Assembly: GCF_050947875.1 (NCBI RefSeq) | Contig: NC_134576.1 | Location: 59,028,255-59,092,254 of the forward strand | Direction of reading: 5' to 3' | Origin: Dermacentor variabilis | Taxonomy: Eukaryota > Arthropoda > Arachnida > Ixodida > Ixodidae | DNA: 64,000 nucleotides | In this document: in pieces, positions 54,020-64,000 of the stretch | How the letters are laid out: every line of letters starts with the position of its first letter | Position numbering within the stretch: position 1 is the stretch's first letter | Notes under the pieces: model-generated | Database searches by the model: none | Told to the model about the DNA's origin: nothing | Seen by the model: the letters and a program-made list of their open reading frames with translations, nothing else | Position numbers and translations under genes: made by a program

Positions 54020-54545
54020 CACCGAAAGTCCGTGGATCATCATTTGAAGACCTAGATAACTGGCTGGAAACACATGAACGGGTCGCGGCATTCAACAACT
54101 GGTACTCCAACGACAAGCTGCGGCATGTATACATCACCTTAGAAAGCGCGGCGAGGACGTGGTATGAGAACCGGGAATCGACCGTGACTACATGAGACCT
54201 GTTCCACAACGGCTTTGTGCAGACGTTCACGAGCGTCCTGCGCAAAGAGCGAGCGCAAGCTTTACTGGAAACCAGCATCCTGCTGCCGAACGACAACATC
54301 GCGATCTTTATGGAGGAGATCACTCGCCTCTTCCGACACACCGACCCAGACATGCCGGAAGAATAAATCTTCGCTTGTTGATATTGTGTTTGAAGCAAAA
54401 GCTTTTGACCGGATTGATACGCAACCCACCTAATACCGTTGCCGAAATTATTTCTGACGCCACAAATATTGAGAAGACGCTGGATATGCGGAAAAAAGGA
54501 ACGTGCGCAGACTATTCGGCGCATCAGCCGGTGCGAGCGCCACCA
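54020..54545 (+). pseudogene. Gypsy-3 gag, 5' part
   Basis: SSFEDLDNWLETHERVAAFN, NWYSNDKLRHVYITLESAAR and TWYENRESTVTT, then a TGA at 54193; LFHNGFVQTFTSVLRKERAQ, ALLETSILLPNDNIAIFMEE and ITRLFRHTDPDMPEE, then TAA at 54364. NPPNTVAEIISDATNIEKTL continues in another frame. This is a Gypsy capsid closely similar in pattern to Gypsy-2 and Gypsy-4. It is cut by the LINE near 54550. Confidence 0.8.
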
Positions 54546-55447
54546 CAGAAGGGCACCATATATATACCGCACGGGCATTACATCGGCAGTGGGTACGGCG
54601 GCACTACTAGCATGCGGCGCACTATTACTCTCGTCTTCATTGAGAACTTTGGAAGGCCGTTTGGAAAATGCTTCCGCTCTAGCGACCGCTTTTTGGTGGT
54701 GCTGCCGTGCCCGCCGCTATGTCACGGCGTGTTTGATATAGCTGTATTTCTGTAGAAGCTGCTACTGTTATCAGAAGAATTAGAAACTAGCCCCGGCCCT
54801 GAAGTAAAGGGCAGCGTTAAGCAACTGAATAAAAAATTGCTGCCGATATCAAAAAAATAAAGAAAGAGAGTCTTGCAGATATAGAGACCTAATTAGATAC
54901 CATAGCTTTTCTAGAAAATGACGTACAATCTTCTCACAGCGAGATTTCCCGCATGAGTCGCGTGATAGAAACCATGGAAGTAAAGCTATGTCCTGAGAAC
55001 AGAAGCAGTAGAGCTAATTTAATAGTTTATGGCATACCGCAATCGCAAGAAGAAACGAGCGACAGTCTTGAGCGGACAGTTAGCAGAGGTATCGTACAAG
55101 ATCTCCTCGAGCTGGACCCAGTTACTATAGAACGCATACATTGGTTAGGCAGACCGTAAGTGAAAAAGACAAGGCCGCTAATGATTAAACTTCTAAATTC
55201 TCACGATAAATCGGCAATATTGAAAAATATTGTAAACTTAAAGGTTTAAAAATTGGCATTGGGGAAGATTTTTATCCTAAAATTGGGGACATTAGAAAGA
55301 AACTGTGCAACAGTGTCAAAGAAAATTGCGACAAACCCGACAAAGTCTCCCTTTCCTTCGGCAAACTGTACATCAACAGTCGCGCCTTTGTTTGGGACGA
55401 CGAAACCAATGACAAAGTACCCAACGCCAACTTTGACGCTCGTTGCG

Positions 55448-55605
55448 ATGGACGACTCTGACAACGACACATTGGCCCGCGATGCTGGGCTCAAGTTCAG
55501 CGATTTCAACACTGCTGAACGTCACCTGCTGCTGAGGGCTCGCGCTGCCGGCGTCATTGCGTGCTATTACGACGGCAACTATATGTCATGGCTGTACATA
55601 TTCGC
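55448..55605 (+). other. Unrecognised open segment beside the TCAC repeat
   Basis: The frame reads MDDSDNDTLARDAGLKFSDF then RHLLLRARAAGVIACYYDGN. It does not match the LINE ORF1 around it and may be the N-terminus of a DNA-transposon protein or a host exon fragment. It converges with the minus-strand THAP fragment across the microsatellite. Confidence 0.3.
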
Positions 55606-55638
55606 ACATTTTAGCTTTTACTTCGTACAAACCAAATG

Positions 55639-55788
55639 CCTCACTCACTCACTCACTCACTCACTCACTCACTCACTCACTCACTCACTCACTCACTCAC
55701 TCACTCACTCACTCACTCACTCACTCACTCACGCACTCACTCACTCACTCACTCACTCACTCACTCACTCACTCACTCACTCACTCTT
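55639..55788. repeat. (TCAC)n microsatellite
   Basis: About 37 CTCA units with a single C-to-G change (gcac) near 55733. The LTHS-repeat ORFs across it are artefacts. Confidence 0.97.
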
Positions 55789-56116
55789 CGAACTGCAGTT
55801 GTTCTTGCGCTTCGGATAATGCAGACAAGACCGACAAAACAACGCTACGGGAAAGCACCGCTTTGAAAGGCACTCCACACGGCTTCAGCAAGTCGGCGTT
55901 GAACTGGTAATCCTCTGGACGAAAGTGCAGCGAACACACTATGCGATTTTTCGGCTCAACGCGCTTTGGCAGAGGTGCGGCACTTAACCACTTCGAACGT
56001 ATAGGTTCACTCGTTGGCACACAGTGATAAGTACCGTTGGATTCGCCGCTGCAACTGCCCTTGGCCAATTTCCGCCGATCGTTCGTGCATCCCACGACAT
56101 CAAATGGACGTGACAT
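55781..56116 (-). pseudogene. THAP zinc-finger domain fragment
   Basis: On the minus strand from MSRPFDVVGCTNDRRK: the THAP C2CH layout is visible, with C in GCTN, W in SKWLSAAPLP, C-x2-H in IVCSLHF, and the closing LKPCGVPF. The usual first cysteine, four to five residues before GCTN, is absent (PFDVVGC). THAP domains bind DNA in P-element-type transposases and host regulators. The frame ends at the TCAC microsatellite, so the rest of the protein is missing. It may be a first exon or a transposon relic carried into LINE-D. Confidence 0.6.
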
Positions 56117-56144
56117 TCTCGCTGCTTCTTCCAAATGCAAGTTT

Positions 56145-56635
56145 AGCGAGCCAGCACAGCCAATTCAGCACGACGCGATAACGAAACAACTGAAACTCAA
56201 AAGCGCGCGGCGCAGAGTCGAGCGCGCAGAGTCGAGCGAAAACGAAACCTTTCGACCACCCATACTACTGAAGAATAACTTCAAAATGTTATTTTTTCTT
56301 AGAATCGAACAGTAGTAGGCAAGTAGCATTTTCTTTTGTCTTATAACCTAACGAAATGATCTTTTTATTACGAGTAGTTGAGTACTAGTGATATAAATTA
56401 TGATGAGGAGTGCCTTCGTCATCGGGCTACTACCGGAATGTCGCTGGGGGTCTCAAATCATGTCGTGCATTCACCTCAATTGCTCGGTTGCTAAAGCTCT
56501 GTTCGCGATTATAATGACGCCTTAATGTTCTAGAGCATTGCTTTATCACTTTAACTTGTAACCTTTAGTGTCCCATTAACATGTTTCTCACCCTTGATCC
56601 TAAAAATCTTGCGCACCAGATGACATTCCAAACCA
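56145..56635. other. Noncoding remainder of the block inserted in LINE-D
   Basis: Contains a CpG-rich stretch (56190-56260, gcgcgcggcgcagagtcgag) resembling a promoter upstream of the THAP fragment, then AT-rich sequence. From memory parts resemble dispersed tick repeats. Boundaries to LINE-D are not precise. Confidence 0.35.
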
Positions 56636-58389
56636 TTTTCTAAAGTGATACGCAGAGTGGTGCAGTCTATACTTGGGCCCGATAGTTCTAAAATCTCTAT
56701 TGCAATCATCTTTACCCAACCACTGGAAAAAAATGCTCAAATCATCCCAATGCACAAAACAGGAGTTACCTCATTGCCCCCCAATTATCGACCAATATAT
56801 CTCACTAGCACCGCTTGGAAGATGCTCGAGCATATCATCCTTAAACACCTAACAAACTTTTTTGACACTCAACTTTTTAAGGCCACACAAGCACGGATTC
56901 CGCCATGGATTGTCAACCGTTATGCAGCTTACGGAAGCTTTGCATGACCTCGCATTTAACATCAACTGTAGCGAGACTGATACAACATTATTAGACCTTT
57001 CGAAAGTATTGGATCGCGCATGCCACAATAAATTGTTAACAAAATTGCGAGCTTTATTGGGAATGGGACAATTTTAGACTGGGTAATAGATTTCTTATGA
57101 AACCGAACAAGATTCGTACTATTTCACCATGTGAAATCTGCAACAGTGCCTGTAACATCAGGCGTCCCCCATGGATCCGTATGGGGGCAACTGTTATTTT
57201 TAATTTTCATTAACGACCCCTAGCCAGAAATATTGACTGTAACATCAAACTGTTTCCTGATGACTGCATTATTTACCCAACAATCAGCACCTACGAAGAT
57301 TATGTTTCGCTTAGACATTCATTAGACCAGCTAAGCGAATGGTGCAAAAAATGGCAAATGAAGATAAACACAACTTAATCTGTTTGCATGACGGTAACAA
57401 AAAAAAAGACCGTACGATTTTCCGTACTTTATTAACGGCACGATGCTAACAAAAGTTCGGCAGCATAAATGCTTAGGTGTCTCTCTAACTTCTGACCTGA
57501 GATGGGACGCACACATTGCCTTCGCGACCTCGAAGGCATACGCAAGCTATTTTATCTCCGAAGATGTCTTCCCATCGCACCCATGTCGACTAAGCTTATG
57601 GCGTACGCTGCTGTCTTTAGACCGGCTTTAGAGTACGCTAACACAGTTTGGTTTCCCCGCTCGGTAACTAATATAACGAATCAGGAAAAACTGCAGCGAA
57701 AAGCACCGTGGCTTATTTCCAACGAGTGTAAGCGCCCAGATTCACCCACTAACCTTGAGGCTATAACGGATTTAGCGACGCTATCATCAAGAGTGAAACA
57801 AGCATGGCTAAAATTTTTATTTAACATGATTCACAACCACTATAAGATAGACCTAACAAAATACATGTTTTTCGCAGTCACGATCATCGAGACACAAACA
57901 TCAACACACTTTAACAGAATATTCATGCCATAATTTTACATTCATGTACGCTTATTTCGCCCTAGTGATAAGGGAATGGAATGGCCTCGATCCTTCAGTC
58001 ATTTCTGCAGACTCATTATCTCTGTTCACATTACGGTTAGAATCCATATCAAGCAATCAGTAACCCAGTCTTATTCGCATGATGTGGTGTGCAACCCTTG
58101 TAAGCCATGCTCATAATCGTAAAGATACTTACTGTTATTTTCGCTCCCATTTGCTGTCCTTTTCATGATGTATTGTATGTATTGCTGCGCATCTCTCCTA
58201 CACATGTTATATTTATATTACTTTTTATGTATTCTTACCTTGTTCCTTCGCGTTCCTTGTATGGCTTATTCACACGCAATTTGTACGTGCTCGTTTATTA
58301 CCATGTATTTCACTTTTGTACGTTCACCTGCTATGGTCCCTGATGGGACTGGCATTATTGAAACGAAATAAAATTAATACGTAAATAGC

Positions 58390-59080
58390 CGCCGACTGCC
58401 GAGCGCAATACACCTACGCTCAAGCATTCAGCAGCGACGAACTGCAGGAGACCAACAAAGTGGTCGTTCGCGAGGAACTGCAGAAGCTTTTTCCAAGGTC
58501 GCAGCATCAAGTGCTCGCAATCGCCGACATTGCCAAACAATAGGTTGAGCGATAGCTTGGAGTACATCAAGTGCAACCAAAAGCGCCGCAACACCAGCCG
58601 GTGGCGATCACCTGCGCCGCCGTCACCCGCCGTCAAAGACCACCTCCGCGACCGCACCAGGGCCCTGTAACGCCGCGCTACCATCGTCCACCGCCGCCGC
58701 CGCCAGCATATCCACCCGTCTCCGAGCCCAGCTACGCGAGGAAGACGGACGTTTGGCAAGCCACCGGCCAGTGCCCACTCTTCTAGCATTGCAGAGAAGT
58801 CGGCCATATGCACCGCCCATGGCTATACCGCGACTTGGGACTAAGACGGTTCGCAGTCAACGCGCCGCGTCCACAGTTTGGGGAGCGCCCACATGAAAAC
58901 CCCGACTACATCGCCGCCACTCTGTGGAGTCCTCGACGACCGTTTCATTCGCCCTCACCAGGACGCTACCTGTCGCTGCAGCGCCGACCATAGACTGGCC
59001 CAGCACGAGGCCAGTCTCCAAGCCTATATCCAGAAACTAGAAGCAGCAACGGCTGGAAGTGTGGTTGCAGTTCGTTGAAC
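58390..59080 (+). pseudogene. Gypsy-3 gag, 3' part (zinc knuckle)
   Basis: The gag resumes after LINE-D: SSDELQETNKVVVREELQKL and FPRSQHQVLAIADIAKQ, a Pro/Arg-rich stretch, then a damaged knuckle CPLF*HCREVGHMHRP (58766-58811), with a stop in place of a residue and no final Cys, followed by RRFAVNAPRPQFGERPHENP, the same post-knuckle block as in Gypsy-2 and Gypsy-4. Confidence 0.75.
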
Positions 59081-59289
59081 TGACGAACATTCTACGCCAC
59101 CGACGAAGACGCCGAAAATCCTCTGTCGACGACATGTTAACAAGACGCCGCCAACTCATCGAAGTCTGGAAGCGAAGAATGCATCGACGAAGGATGAACT
59201 GACGACGCCACTCACCAGCCATGGGTCAACGCGGTGCAACCGTGATCCAACGCCAAGCCCTAAGTGCAACGCAAGATAAAAAGTCACCA

Positions 59290-62060
59290 TCCTCGACGTG
59301 CTTCTCGATGGCCACGCACTCACCGCCTTTGTTCACACAGGAACTGATTACCCCGTCATGAGTGGACCCATCACCGCCCAGTTAAAGATAGTTAAGACTG
59401 CGTGGGAAGACCCTCAAATTGCGAGCGATGGAGGACAACTCATAAGGCCGAGTGGAATCTGCTCGGCAAGAATTAGCTTTCATGACCGCACTTACCCTGC
59501 CACCTTGTTAGCCTACAAAAGTATCCACGAGACGTCATTCTCGGCACAGGCCTCCTGAACCAACACGGCGCAATCATCGACCTGAAGTCGAAGTAGATAA
59601 CGCTGTCACAAGATCAGTGGCGTAGCAACAGGGGGGGGGGGCGGTGGGCCGTGGGCCCCGGGTGCAAGGGGCCAGTGAGGGGGGGGTGTCATATACGTCT
59701 GTAAACACCCGTCTTTCCACCGGCTACAGCCGGGGAGGGGGGTGACAGAAGACCTATGAGCCCCGGGTGCCAGACGACCTAGCTACGCCACTGCACAAGA
59801 TTAAGCAATACCGCCGGACAGCTGTCGTAGTCACCGCGCCTTGAGTGCGCTTGAAAATCACGTGAGCGTCCCACCTGGCTCCAGCATTCTCATTTTTCTC
59901 GGCTTCATCGAGGGCGACCAGCGTCTATTGCTCGGCCGCCAAATATGCGTCGCAAGAGCGATCGCTCGACTGCATGGAGGGAAAGCCGAAGTAATGCTAA
60001 CCTACATTAGTCAGGAGTTCATGTACATCAATAAGGGTACCACAATCGTATACACCGAGGAAATTGTGGAAACCAGCAATGCGCTTGCAGTCTCGGATTC
60101 TGCCGCATTTAATCCTAAGACCATTGTACCCGAACCAGATTTCAACATAAATCCTAGTGTCCCCATGAGTAAGCACCAACAGCTCAGAAGTGTTCTCCGA
60201 CGATACAAAGACTGCTTTTCAACCTCATCGAGTATACGACAAACACCAGTCGCAACCCATCGCATAATAACCGTAGAGGAGCTCTACGGTTAGAAATCGA
60301 CGAGACAGATCGCAAAACTACCGCCCTCATCACGCCAGATGCCCTCTATAAGTTCAAGTTCATGCCATTCCGACTGTGATTGGCGCCTGCAAGGTTCCAG
60401 CGCCTCATCGACAAGGTGTTAGCACGATTGAAGTGGTAGAGCTGTCGTGTTGACTTGGTTGACGTTGTCGTCTACGCCGTAAATGTCTACCATCACCACA
60501 GGCGCCCTTTGACTGCACTAGAGGCCATCAAGTCATCAGGGCTGAGTCTAAATGCGGAAAAGTATTGCTTTGCTTACGATTAGCTTGTGTCATTGGCGAA
60601 TTTGCAGTCCGATCTGACCCGCAGAAAAGAGCTTCCATCGAGAGGCAGCGCGAAGATTCGTTGGCATGTGCGCATATTATGGGCCTTTTGCAAGGACTTT
60701 TCACGGATCGCTGAGTGGCTGACACGTCTAACTAAGTGTGTTGTCGAGTGACAAACACCTTGGGCTGACGCATTTCAAGAACTGAAACGTTGCTGGCAGT
60801 CCCCGTGGGTACTCGCACAATTCAACGAGGATGCCGATACAGAGATCCCCTTGGTGCCGTCCTAGTCCAGTGGAAATACGGAATTTAACGGGTGATGGCT
60901 TACGCTACCCGGTTGCTGTCAAAATCACAAGGAAATTGTTCTAGGATGGAAACGGAATGCCTCGGCATGATTTGTGCTACAAAAAAAAATTGCCCTTAGA
61001 TATGTGACAGGTCGTTCAAAGTCGTCAGCGACCATCACGCGTTGTGTTGGCTAGCGATTTTATAGGACCCTTGAGAACGGCTGGCACGGTGGAGCCTCAA
61101 ACTGCAAGTATATGACATCACTGTTGTGCACAAGTCCACACAAATCACTCTGAGGCCGATCGCTTATCACGCGCCCCGATTCACACGCCGCCGTAAGATG
61201 ACAAGGATAACGACGCCTTTCTTAGAATAATAAGCCCGGAACATTTAGCAACGGGCAGACCAGGGGCTAGAAAGCCTCGTCGAGTATTTGGAAGGACGCA
61301 CCAATGTTGTCCCTAGGCCATTTAAGCAAGGATTGTCTTCGTTCTCACTTTAAACAACCTATTCGTAAAGAACTTCTCCACAGTGCGTGCCAACTACCTT
61401 CTTGCTGTTTCATCAGCGCTGCACCCAGAAGTACTGCACGCCCTGCATCAGTTATCCGACCACTGGGCACCTCGGATACTTTCGGACGCTATCGAGGATA
61501 CCGCAAAGGCATTATTGGCTGTGCCAGACCGCCGACATCGCCCATTACGTCGAAATGCCGAGAGAGTCAGCGACACAAGACAGCGGCAACAACGCCAGCA
61601 TGATCGCTGAAGCCGACTGAGCCTCTTTACCGGCAATTTCTGCAGACCGGGGTGGATTTGTTGGCCCTCTTTCCAACGGTAACATCCAGCAAAAAATTGA
61701 TCGCCGCGGTGACGGGCTACCTCACCTGCATCGCTGAAACAAAAGCTCTGCCGAATGATAGTGCAGCAGAAGTGGCGAAGTTCTTCGTCGTGAACATCCT
61801 GCTGTGACATCGAGTCCCAGATGTCCTGATCACCGACGGAGTAACGGCCTTTACAGCGGAGCTCACCCAACCCATTCTGCGATAAAGCCAGGTGAACTAC
61901 AGGAGGACCACATGCAGACGAATGGTCTTACGGAGCGCGTCAGAAACACCCTCGCCGGCATGTTAGCAATGTACGTTGACGTGGAACACAAGACATTGGA
62001 TGCCGTCCTGCTGTACGTAACATTCGCTTATACACACGTTTTTGCCGCTATGGTTATGTT
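59290..62060 (+). pseudogene. Gypsy-3 pol (protease, RT, RNase H, integrase), eroded
   Basis: Protease: LDGHALTAFVHTGTDYPVMS, where the catalytic Asp is His (CAC at 59334-59336). Interrupted by the MITE at 59615. Then MSALENHVSVPPGSSILIF, SKHQQLRSVLRRYKDCFSTS, and an apparent deletion after 60280 that removes the RT fingers. Fragments ALITPDALYKFKFMPF-like, VLARLKW, AYATRLLSKSQGNCSRMETE, VVSDHHALCWL (61016-61048) and the integrase tail QTNGLTERVRNTLAGMLAMY (61915-61975) mark RNase H and integrase. Stops are frequent. Confidence 0.75.
59615..59793. mobile_element. hAT-type MITE, 179 bp
   Basis: Terminal inverted repeats CAGTGGCGTAGC / GCTACGCCACTG (12 bp, exact) and an 8-bp target duplication cacaagat (59607-59614 and 59794-59801). 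The 8-bp duplication and CAGTGGCG end are typical of hAT superfamily non-autonomous elements. The interior is G-rich with no coding capacity. Confidence 0.9.
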
Positions 62061-62075
62061 TTAAGTGGAGCCTGT

Positions 62076-62112
62076 TTTCTTGGGCACAGGTTCGCCTAAT
62101 TATACGACTGCT
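62076..62112 (+). repeat. Gypsy-3 3' LTR fragment
   Basis: ttgggcacaggttcgcctaa matches the end region of the 5' LTR at 53747-53766. It runs into a (TA)n tract that has replaced or displaced the rest. Confidence 0.5.
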
Positions 62113-62114
62113 TA

Positions 62115-62115
<1 letters not shown>

Positions 62116-62173
<58 letters not shown>
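62116..62173. repeat. (TA)n microsatellite
   Basis: About 28 TA units between the Gypsy-3 LTR fragment and the sequence leading to Gypsy-4. Confidence 0.97.
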
Positions 62174-62175
<2 letters not shown>

Positions 62176-62331
62176 GCAACAATGGCTGGTACCTGTATAA
62201 AAAAATATTTTGGCCATGGCAAAAACGTAACGACAGAAGATTCTCCTTTCAAATGTTCACATCATGCATTTCCTTCCTATAGACAAGACAAGGACCTGTG
62301 GGGCCTTTCCTTTAGGCATATATTTATATAT

Positions 62332-62499
62332 TGTGCCGCGCTTGCTGCACACGCTTCGGCCCCTTGCTCTTGAGAAGAAGACGAAGACGGGCTGGCTCAC
62401 AGGCTCTCGCCTTGCTCCTTTCTCGGTGCTGCGCTGCCCCTTCGGCGACTCGGATGTTAACGGCCCCTTTCAGAAGTCGCCTGACAATTCAACTTGACA
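62332..62499 (+). repeat. Putative Gypsy-4 5' LTR
   Basis: Begins TGTGCCGCG and ends TTGACA, 168 bp, followed within a few bases by the primer motif. The partner LTR lies outside the window, so the left limit is inferred from the TG...CA convention and could be wrong. Confidence 0.45.
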
Positions 62500-62505
62500 T
62501 TTCTC

Positions 62506-62517
62506 TGGTGGAGGTGC
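62506..62517 (+). promoter_or_regulatory. Gypsy-4 primer-binding site
   Basis: TGGTGGAGGTGC, identical to Gypsy-2. Confidence 0.6.
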
Positions 62518-62533
62518 TGCGTATTCTCGACCC

Positions 62534-63970
62534 ATGCAACAGACCCCTCCCCGCAGCAGGAACGCTACACCGACACCGGCGCTCACGCCAGTACAACGGG
62601 CCAGCCGTAGAATCCAGGAATTGGCACTTAAGTTTGAGCCTTTACCTGCGAGAACAAAGACAACGTCGGCAAGTATGGATACTCCATCCTATACTACCAC
62701 AACTAGCCCTGCGATGGCTGCTCCTGTTCATCATTACATGCTGCGAAAACCGCACGTGCCAAGTCCTTTCCATTGTGACCTTCTTGAAGACAAGGAAGAC
62801 TGGCTGGCGGACTTCGAGCGCCTAGTAGAGTTTGATGGATGGGACGACGAAATGAAACTCCGAAACGTCTTCTTCAGCCTTTTGGATAGTGCTCGCACGT
62901 CGTTGCAGAATCGCGAAGGTGTTCTGAAATCATGGCTTTTGTTCTGTCGCAGCCTCTTTGACACCTACGCTGGCCTCGATCGTCTGGAGTGAGCAGCATG
63001 AACCCTCCAGTCTCGCATTCATAAACCTAATGAGAGCGTGGTTATGTACGTGGAAGACGTGGCGCGTCTCTTCAGGTGAGCTGACCCTACCATGTATGAC
63101 GAGAAGAAGCTGCGTCACTTGTTGAGAGCCGTGAAAGGTCAGCATTTTGGTAGACTCGTTCGTAACCCACCACAAACGGTTGCAGGGTTTCTGACTGAAG
63201 CCCTCACCATTGAGAAGGTCCTGCACCACCGCTCCCACTAGTACGATCGGCAAGTGAATCTTTCCACTGCTACCAGTGGACTAGGAGCTCTCCCGACTGA
63301 CGTTGAGCCGCTTGGCGAGATTACTCGATCAATACTCCGCGACGAGCTGCATCAGGTGCACCAGCCTTCAGCCAATGTAATAGCTAGCATCGTGCCCGAC
63401 GAAGCCAAGTATGCACTCGACGTACTACGCTACGAAGCATTGCTTGAGGCCGTTCCGCCACTTCAGGCGTTCAACACATCGACTCAACCACGCCGAACAA
63501 CATAAGCTGACTCTTTAAGAGGCACCGTCGCGTAGCCGGTGACACCTCCTACCGCGAGCGAATACCAGCGTGCGACTTATGCCGACGCATTCGGGCACCC
63601 TATCCCTGCGCCAGCGCCCCTACCTTCCGTCACCGCGTATTGCATGCTTCAGTCAGCGCAGGCGATTCCTTATTTTGGAGAGACTCGACCAGCCCTACGT
63701 AAATTGGATATTTGGCGCACGCCCGACCTACGACTGCTCTGTTACCACTGTGTTGAGGTGAGTCATGTAAACCGAGAGGGCGAGTACCGCCGTCTTGGCC
63801 TCCAGGGGCTTCCAGTGAATTCCTCCCGACCCCATTTCGGACAACGGCCACCGGTGTTTGAAGACTTTATCACCCGACAGCGCGCGCCACCGTCATCAAG
63901 GCACCAGTAACGATCGCCGTCACCATGCCGTCCAATCCGAGAGGTGCAAGTCGGATGTCGCAAGGACGAT
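62534..63970 (+). pseudogene. Gypsy-4 gag, running toward the window edge
   Basis: The start is ATG at 62534 (MQQTPPRSRNATPTPALTPV). Capsid-like: LLEDKEDWLADFERLVEFDG, LRNVFFSLLDSARTSLQNRE, then a stop at 62990. NESVVMYVEDVARLFR, a stop at 63077, then KKLRHLLRAVKG, NPPQTVAGFLTEALTIEKVL and a stop at 63239. Knuckle region: CYHCVEVSHVNREGEYRRLG (63740-63799), with the final Cys replaced. It ends with RPHFGQRPPVFEDF. Same gag type as Gypsy-2 and Gypsy-3 but a separate copy; pol lies beyond 64000. Confidence 0.82.
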
Positions 63971-64000
63971 TTCCGGCCCTCGCTTTAAAAACTAACGTCA

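Larger units (their letters stand above)
54570..58384 (+). mobile_element. LINE-D: CR1/L2-like LINE inserted in Gypsy-3 gag
   Basis: A 5' region with a hydrophobic stretch and LLLLSEELETSPGPE (about 54760-54805), a degenerate 2A motif; ORF1 pieces ENRSSRANLIVYGIPQSQEE, TIERIHWLGRP and GIGEDFYPKIGDIRKKLCN (to about 55460). Then an inserted block with a TCAC microsatellite and THAP sequence. Then RT: PPNYRPIYLTSTAWKMLEHI (56780-56840), HKHGFRHGLSTVMQLTEALH, SGVPHGSVWGQLLFLIFIND-like, LGVSLTSDLRWDAHIA, FRPALEYANTVWFPRSVTNI. It ends ctatggtccctgatgggact and ATAAAATTAA at 58370. The endonuclease is absent and frameshifts are many. Confidence 0.75.
53440..62112 (+). mobile_element. Gypsy-3: LTR retrotransposon split by a LINE and a MITE
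   Basis: Ty3/Gypsy order on the plus strand: 5' LTR (to about 53827), primer motif, gag, protease, RT, RNase H and integrase, then a 3' LTR fragment. The gag is interrupted by a LINE at about 54570-58384 and the pol by a hAT-type MITE at 59615-59793. Excluding these it is about 4.7 kb. It is the most eroded of the LTR elements, with stops throughout RT and integrase. The 3' LTR is truncated at a (TA)n tract. Confidence 0.8.

Noticed and set aside
55639..55788. Leu-Thr-His-Ser repeat protein
   Set aside because: It is simply the TCAC microsatellite read in three frames.

Overview
This is a eukaryotic, arthropod-like window, most likely from a tick (Ixodida). It is dominated by transposable elements, and most of them are broken or nested in one another. 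The tick assignment rests on remembered resemblance of the Gypsy, I-type LINE, Penelope and tRNA-headed SINE families to tick repeats; no database was searched. No bacterial operon, viral genome, rRNA, functional tRNA or CRISPR array is visible. The only convincing host coding sequence is one terminal exon at 52536-53176 on the minus strand, which resembles the C-terminus of a calcium-activated chloride channel regulator (CLCA). A decayed THAP zinc-finger fragment lies at 55781-56116.

Layout. 1-1750: RTE-type endonuclease scrap, a tRNA-derived SINE, (TA)n tracts and a LINE fragment. 1753-6886: Gypsy-1 on the minus strand, with both LTRs, gag and pol, 4-bp target duplications and inactivating lesions. 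6965-13560: mostly unassigned sequence with a Penelope-like (PLE) endonuclease fragment at about 9.3-9.75 kb and a short perfect palindrome at 12.24 kb. 13.56-16.97 kb: SINE tail, a large imperfect inverted repeat, LINE ORF1 debris and a three-unit tandem repeat. 17.5-18.7 kb: decayed Gypsy gag. 19.74-20.47 kb: candidate DNA element with 16-bp terminal inverted repeats.

21.4-34.9 kb is a Russian-doll locus. A Gypsy-like gag/protease copy was split by an I-type LINE on the plus strand (22433-34277, target duplication tccaacccgatga). That LINE was itself split in ORF2 by a second copy of the same family on the minus strand (24579-30730, target duplication tccgcgtctatactg). The inner LINE in turn carries a perfect 70-bp-arm palindrome (27547-27708) through which its reading frame stays open. 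A PLE 3' end follows at about 35.0-35.8 kb.

37.6-47.6 kb is a second nest. A CR1/L2-like LINE is interrupted in ORF1 by an opposite-strand LINE 3' end (38.16-39.16 kb) and in its reverse transcriptase by Gypsy-2 (41427-47030, 290-bp LTRs, atat duplications). 48.0-49.9 kb is another eroded LINE, and 50.5-51.3 kb a tRNA-headed composite repeat.

53.4-62.1 kb, upstream of the CLCA-like exon and probably within its intron, is Gypsy-3. It is split in gag by a CR1/L2-like LINE (about 54.57-58.38 kb) and in pol by a 179-bp hAT-type MITE with an 8-bp duplication. Gypsy-4 begins at about 62.3 kb and runs off the right edge. All four Gypsy copies with a visible 5' junction share the primer-binding motif TGGTGRAGGTG. 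No element is intact as read, so the window records successive waves of insertion followed by mutational decay.
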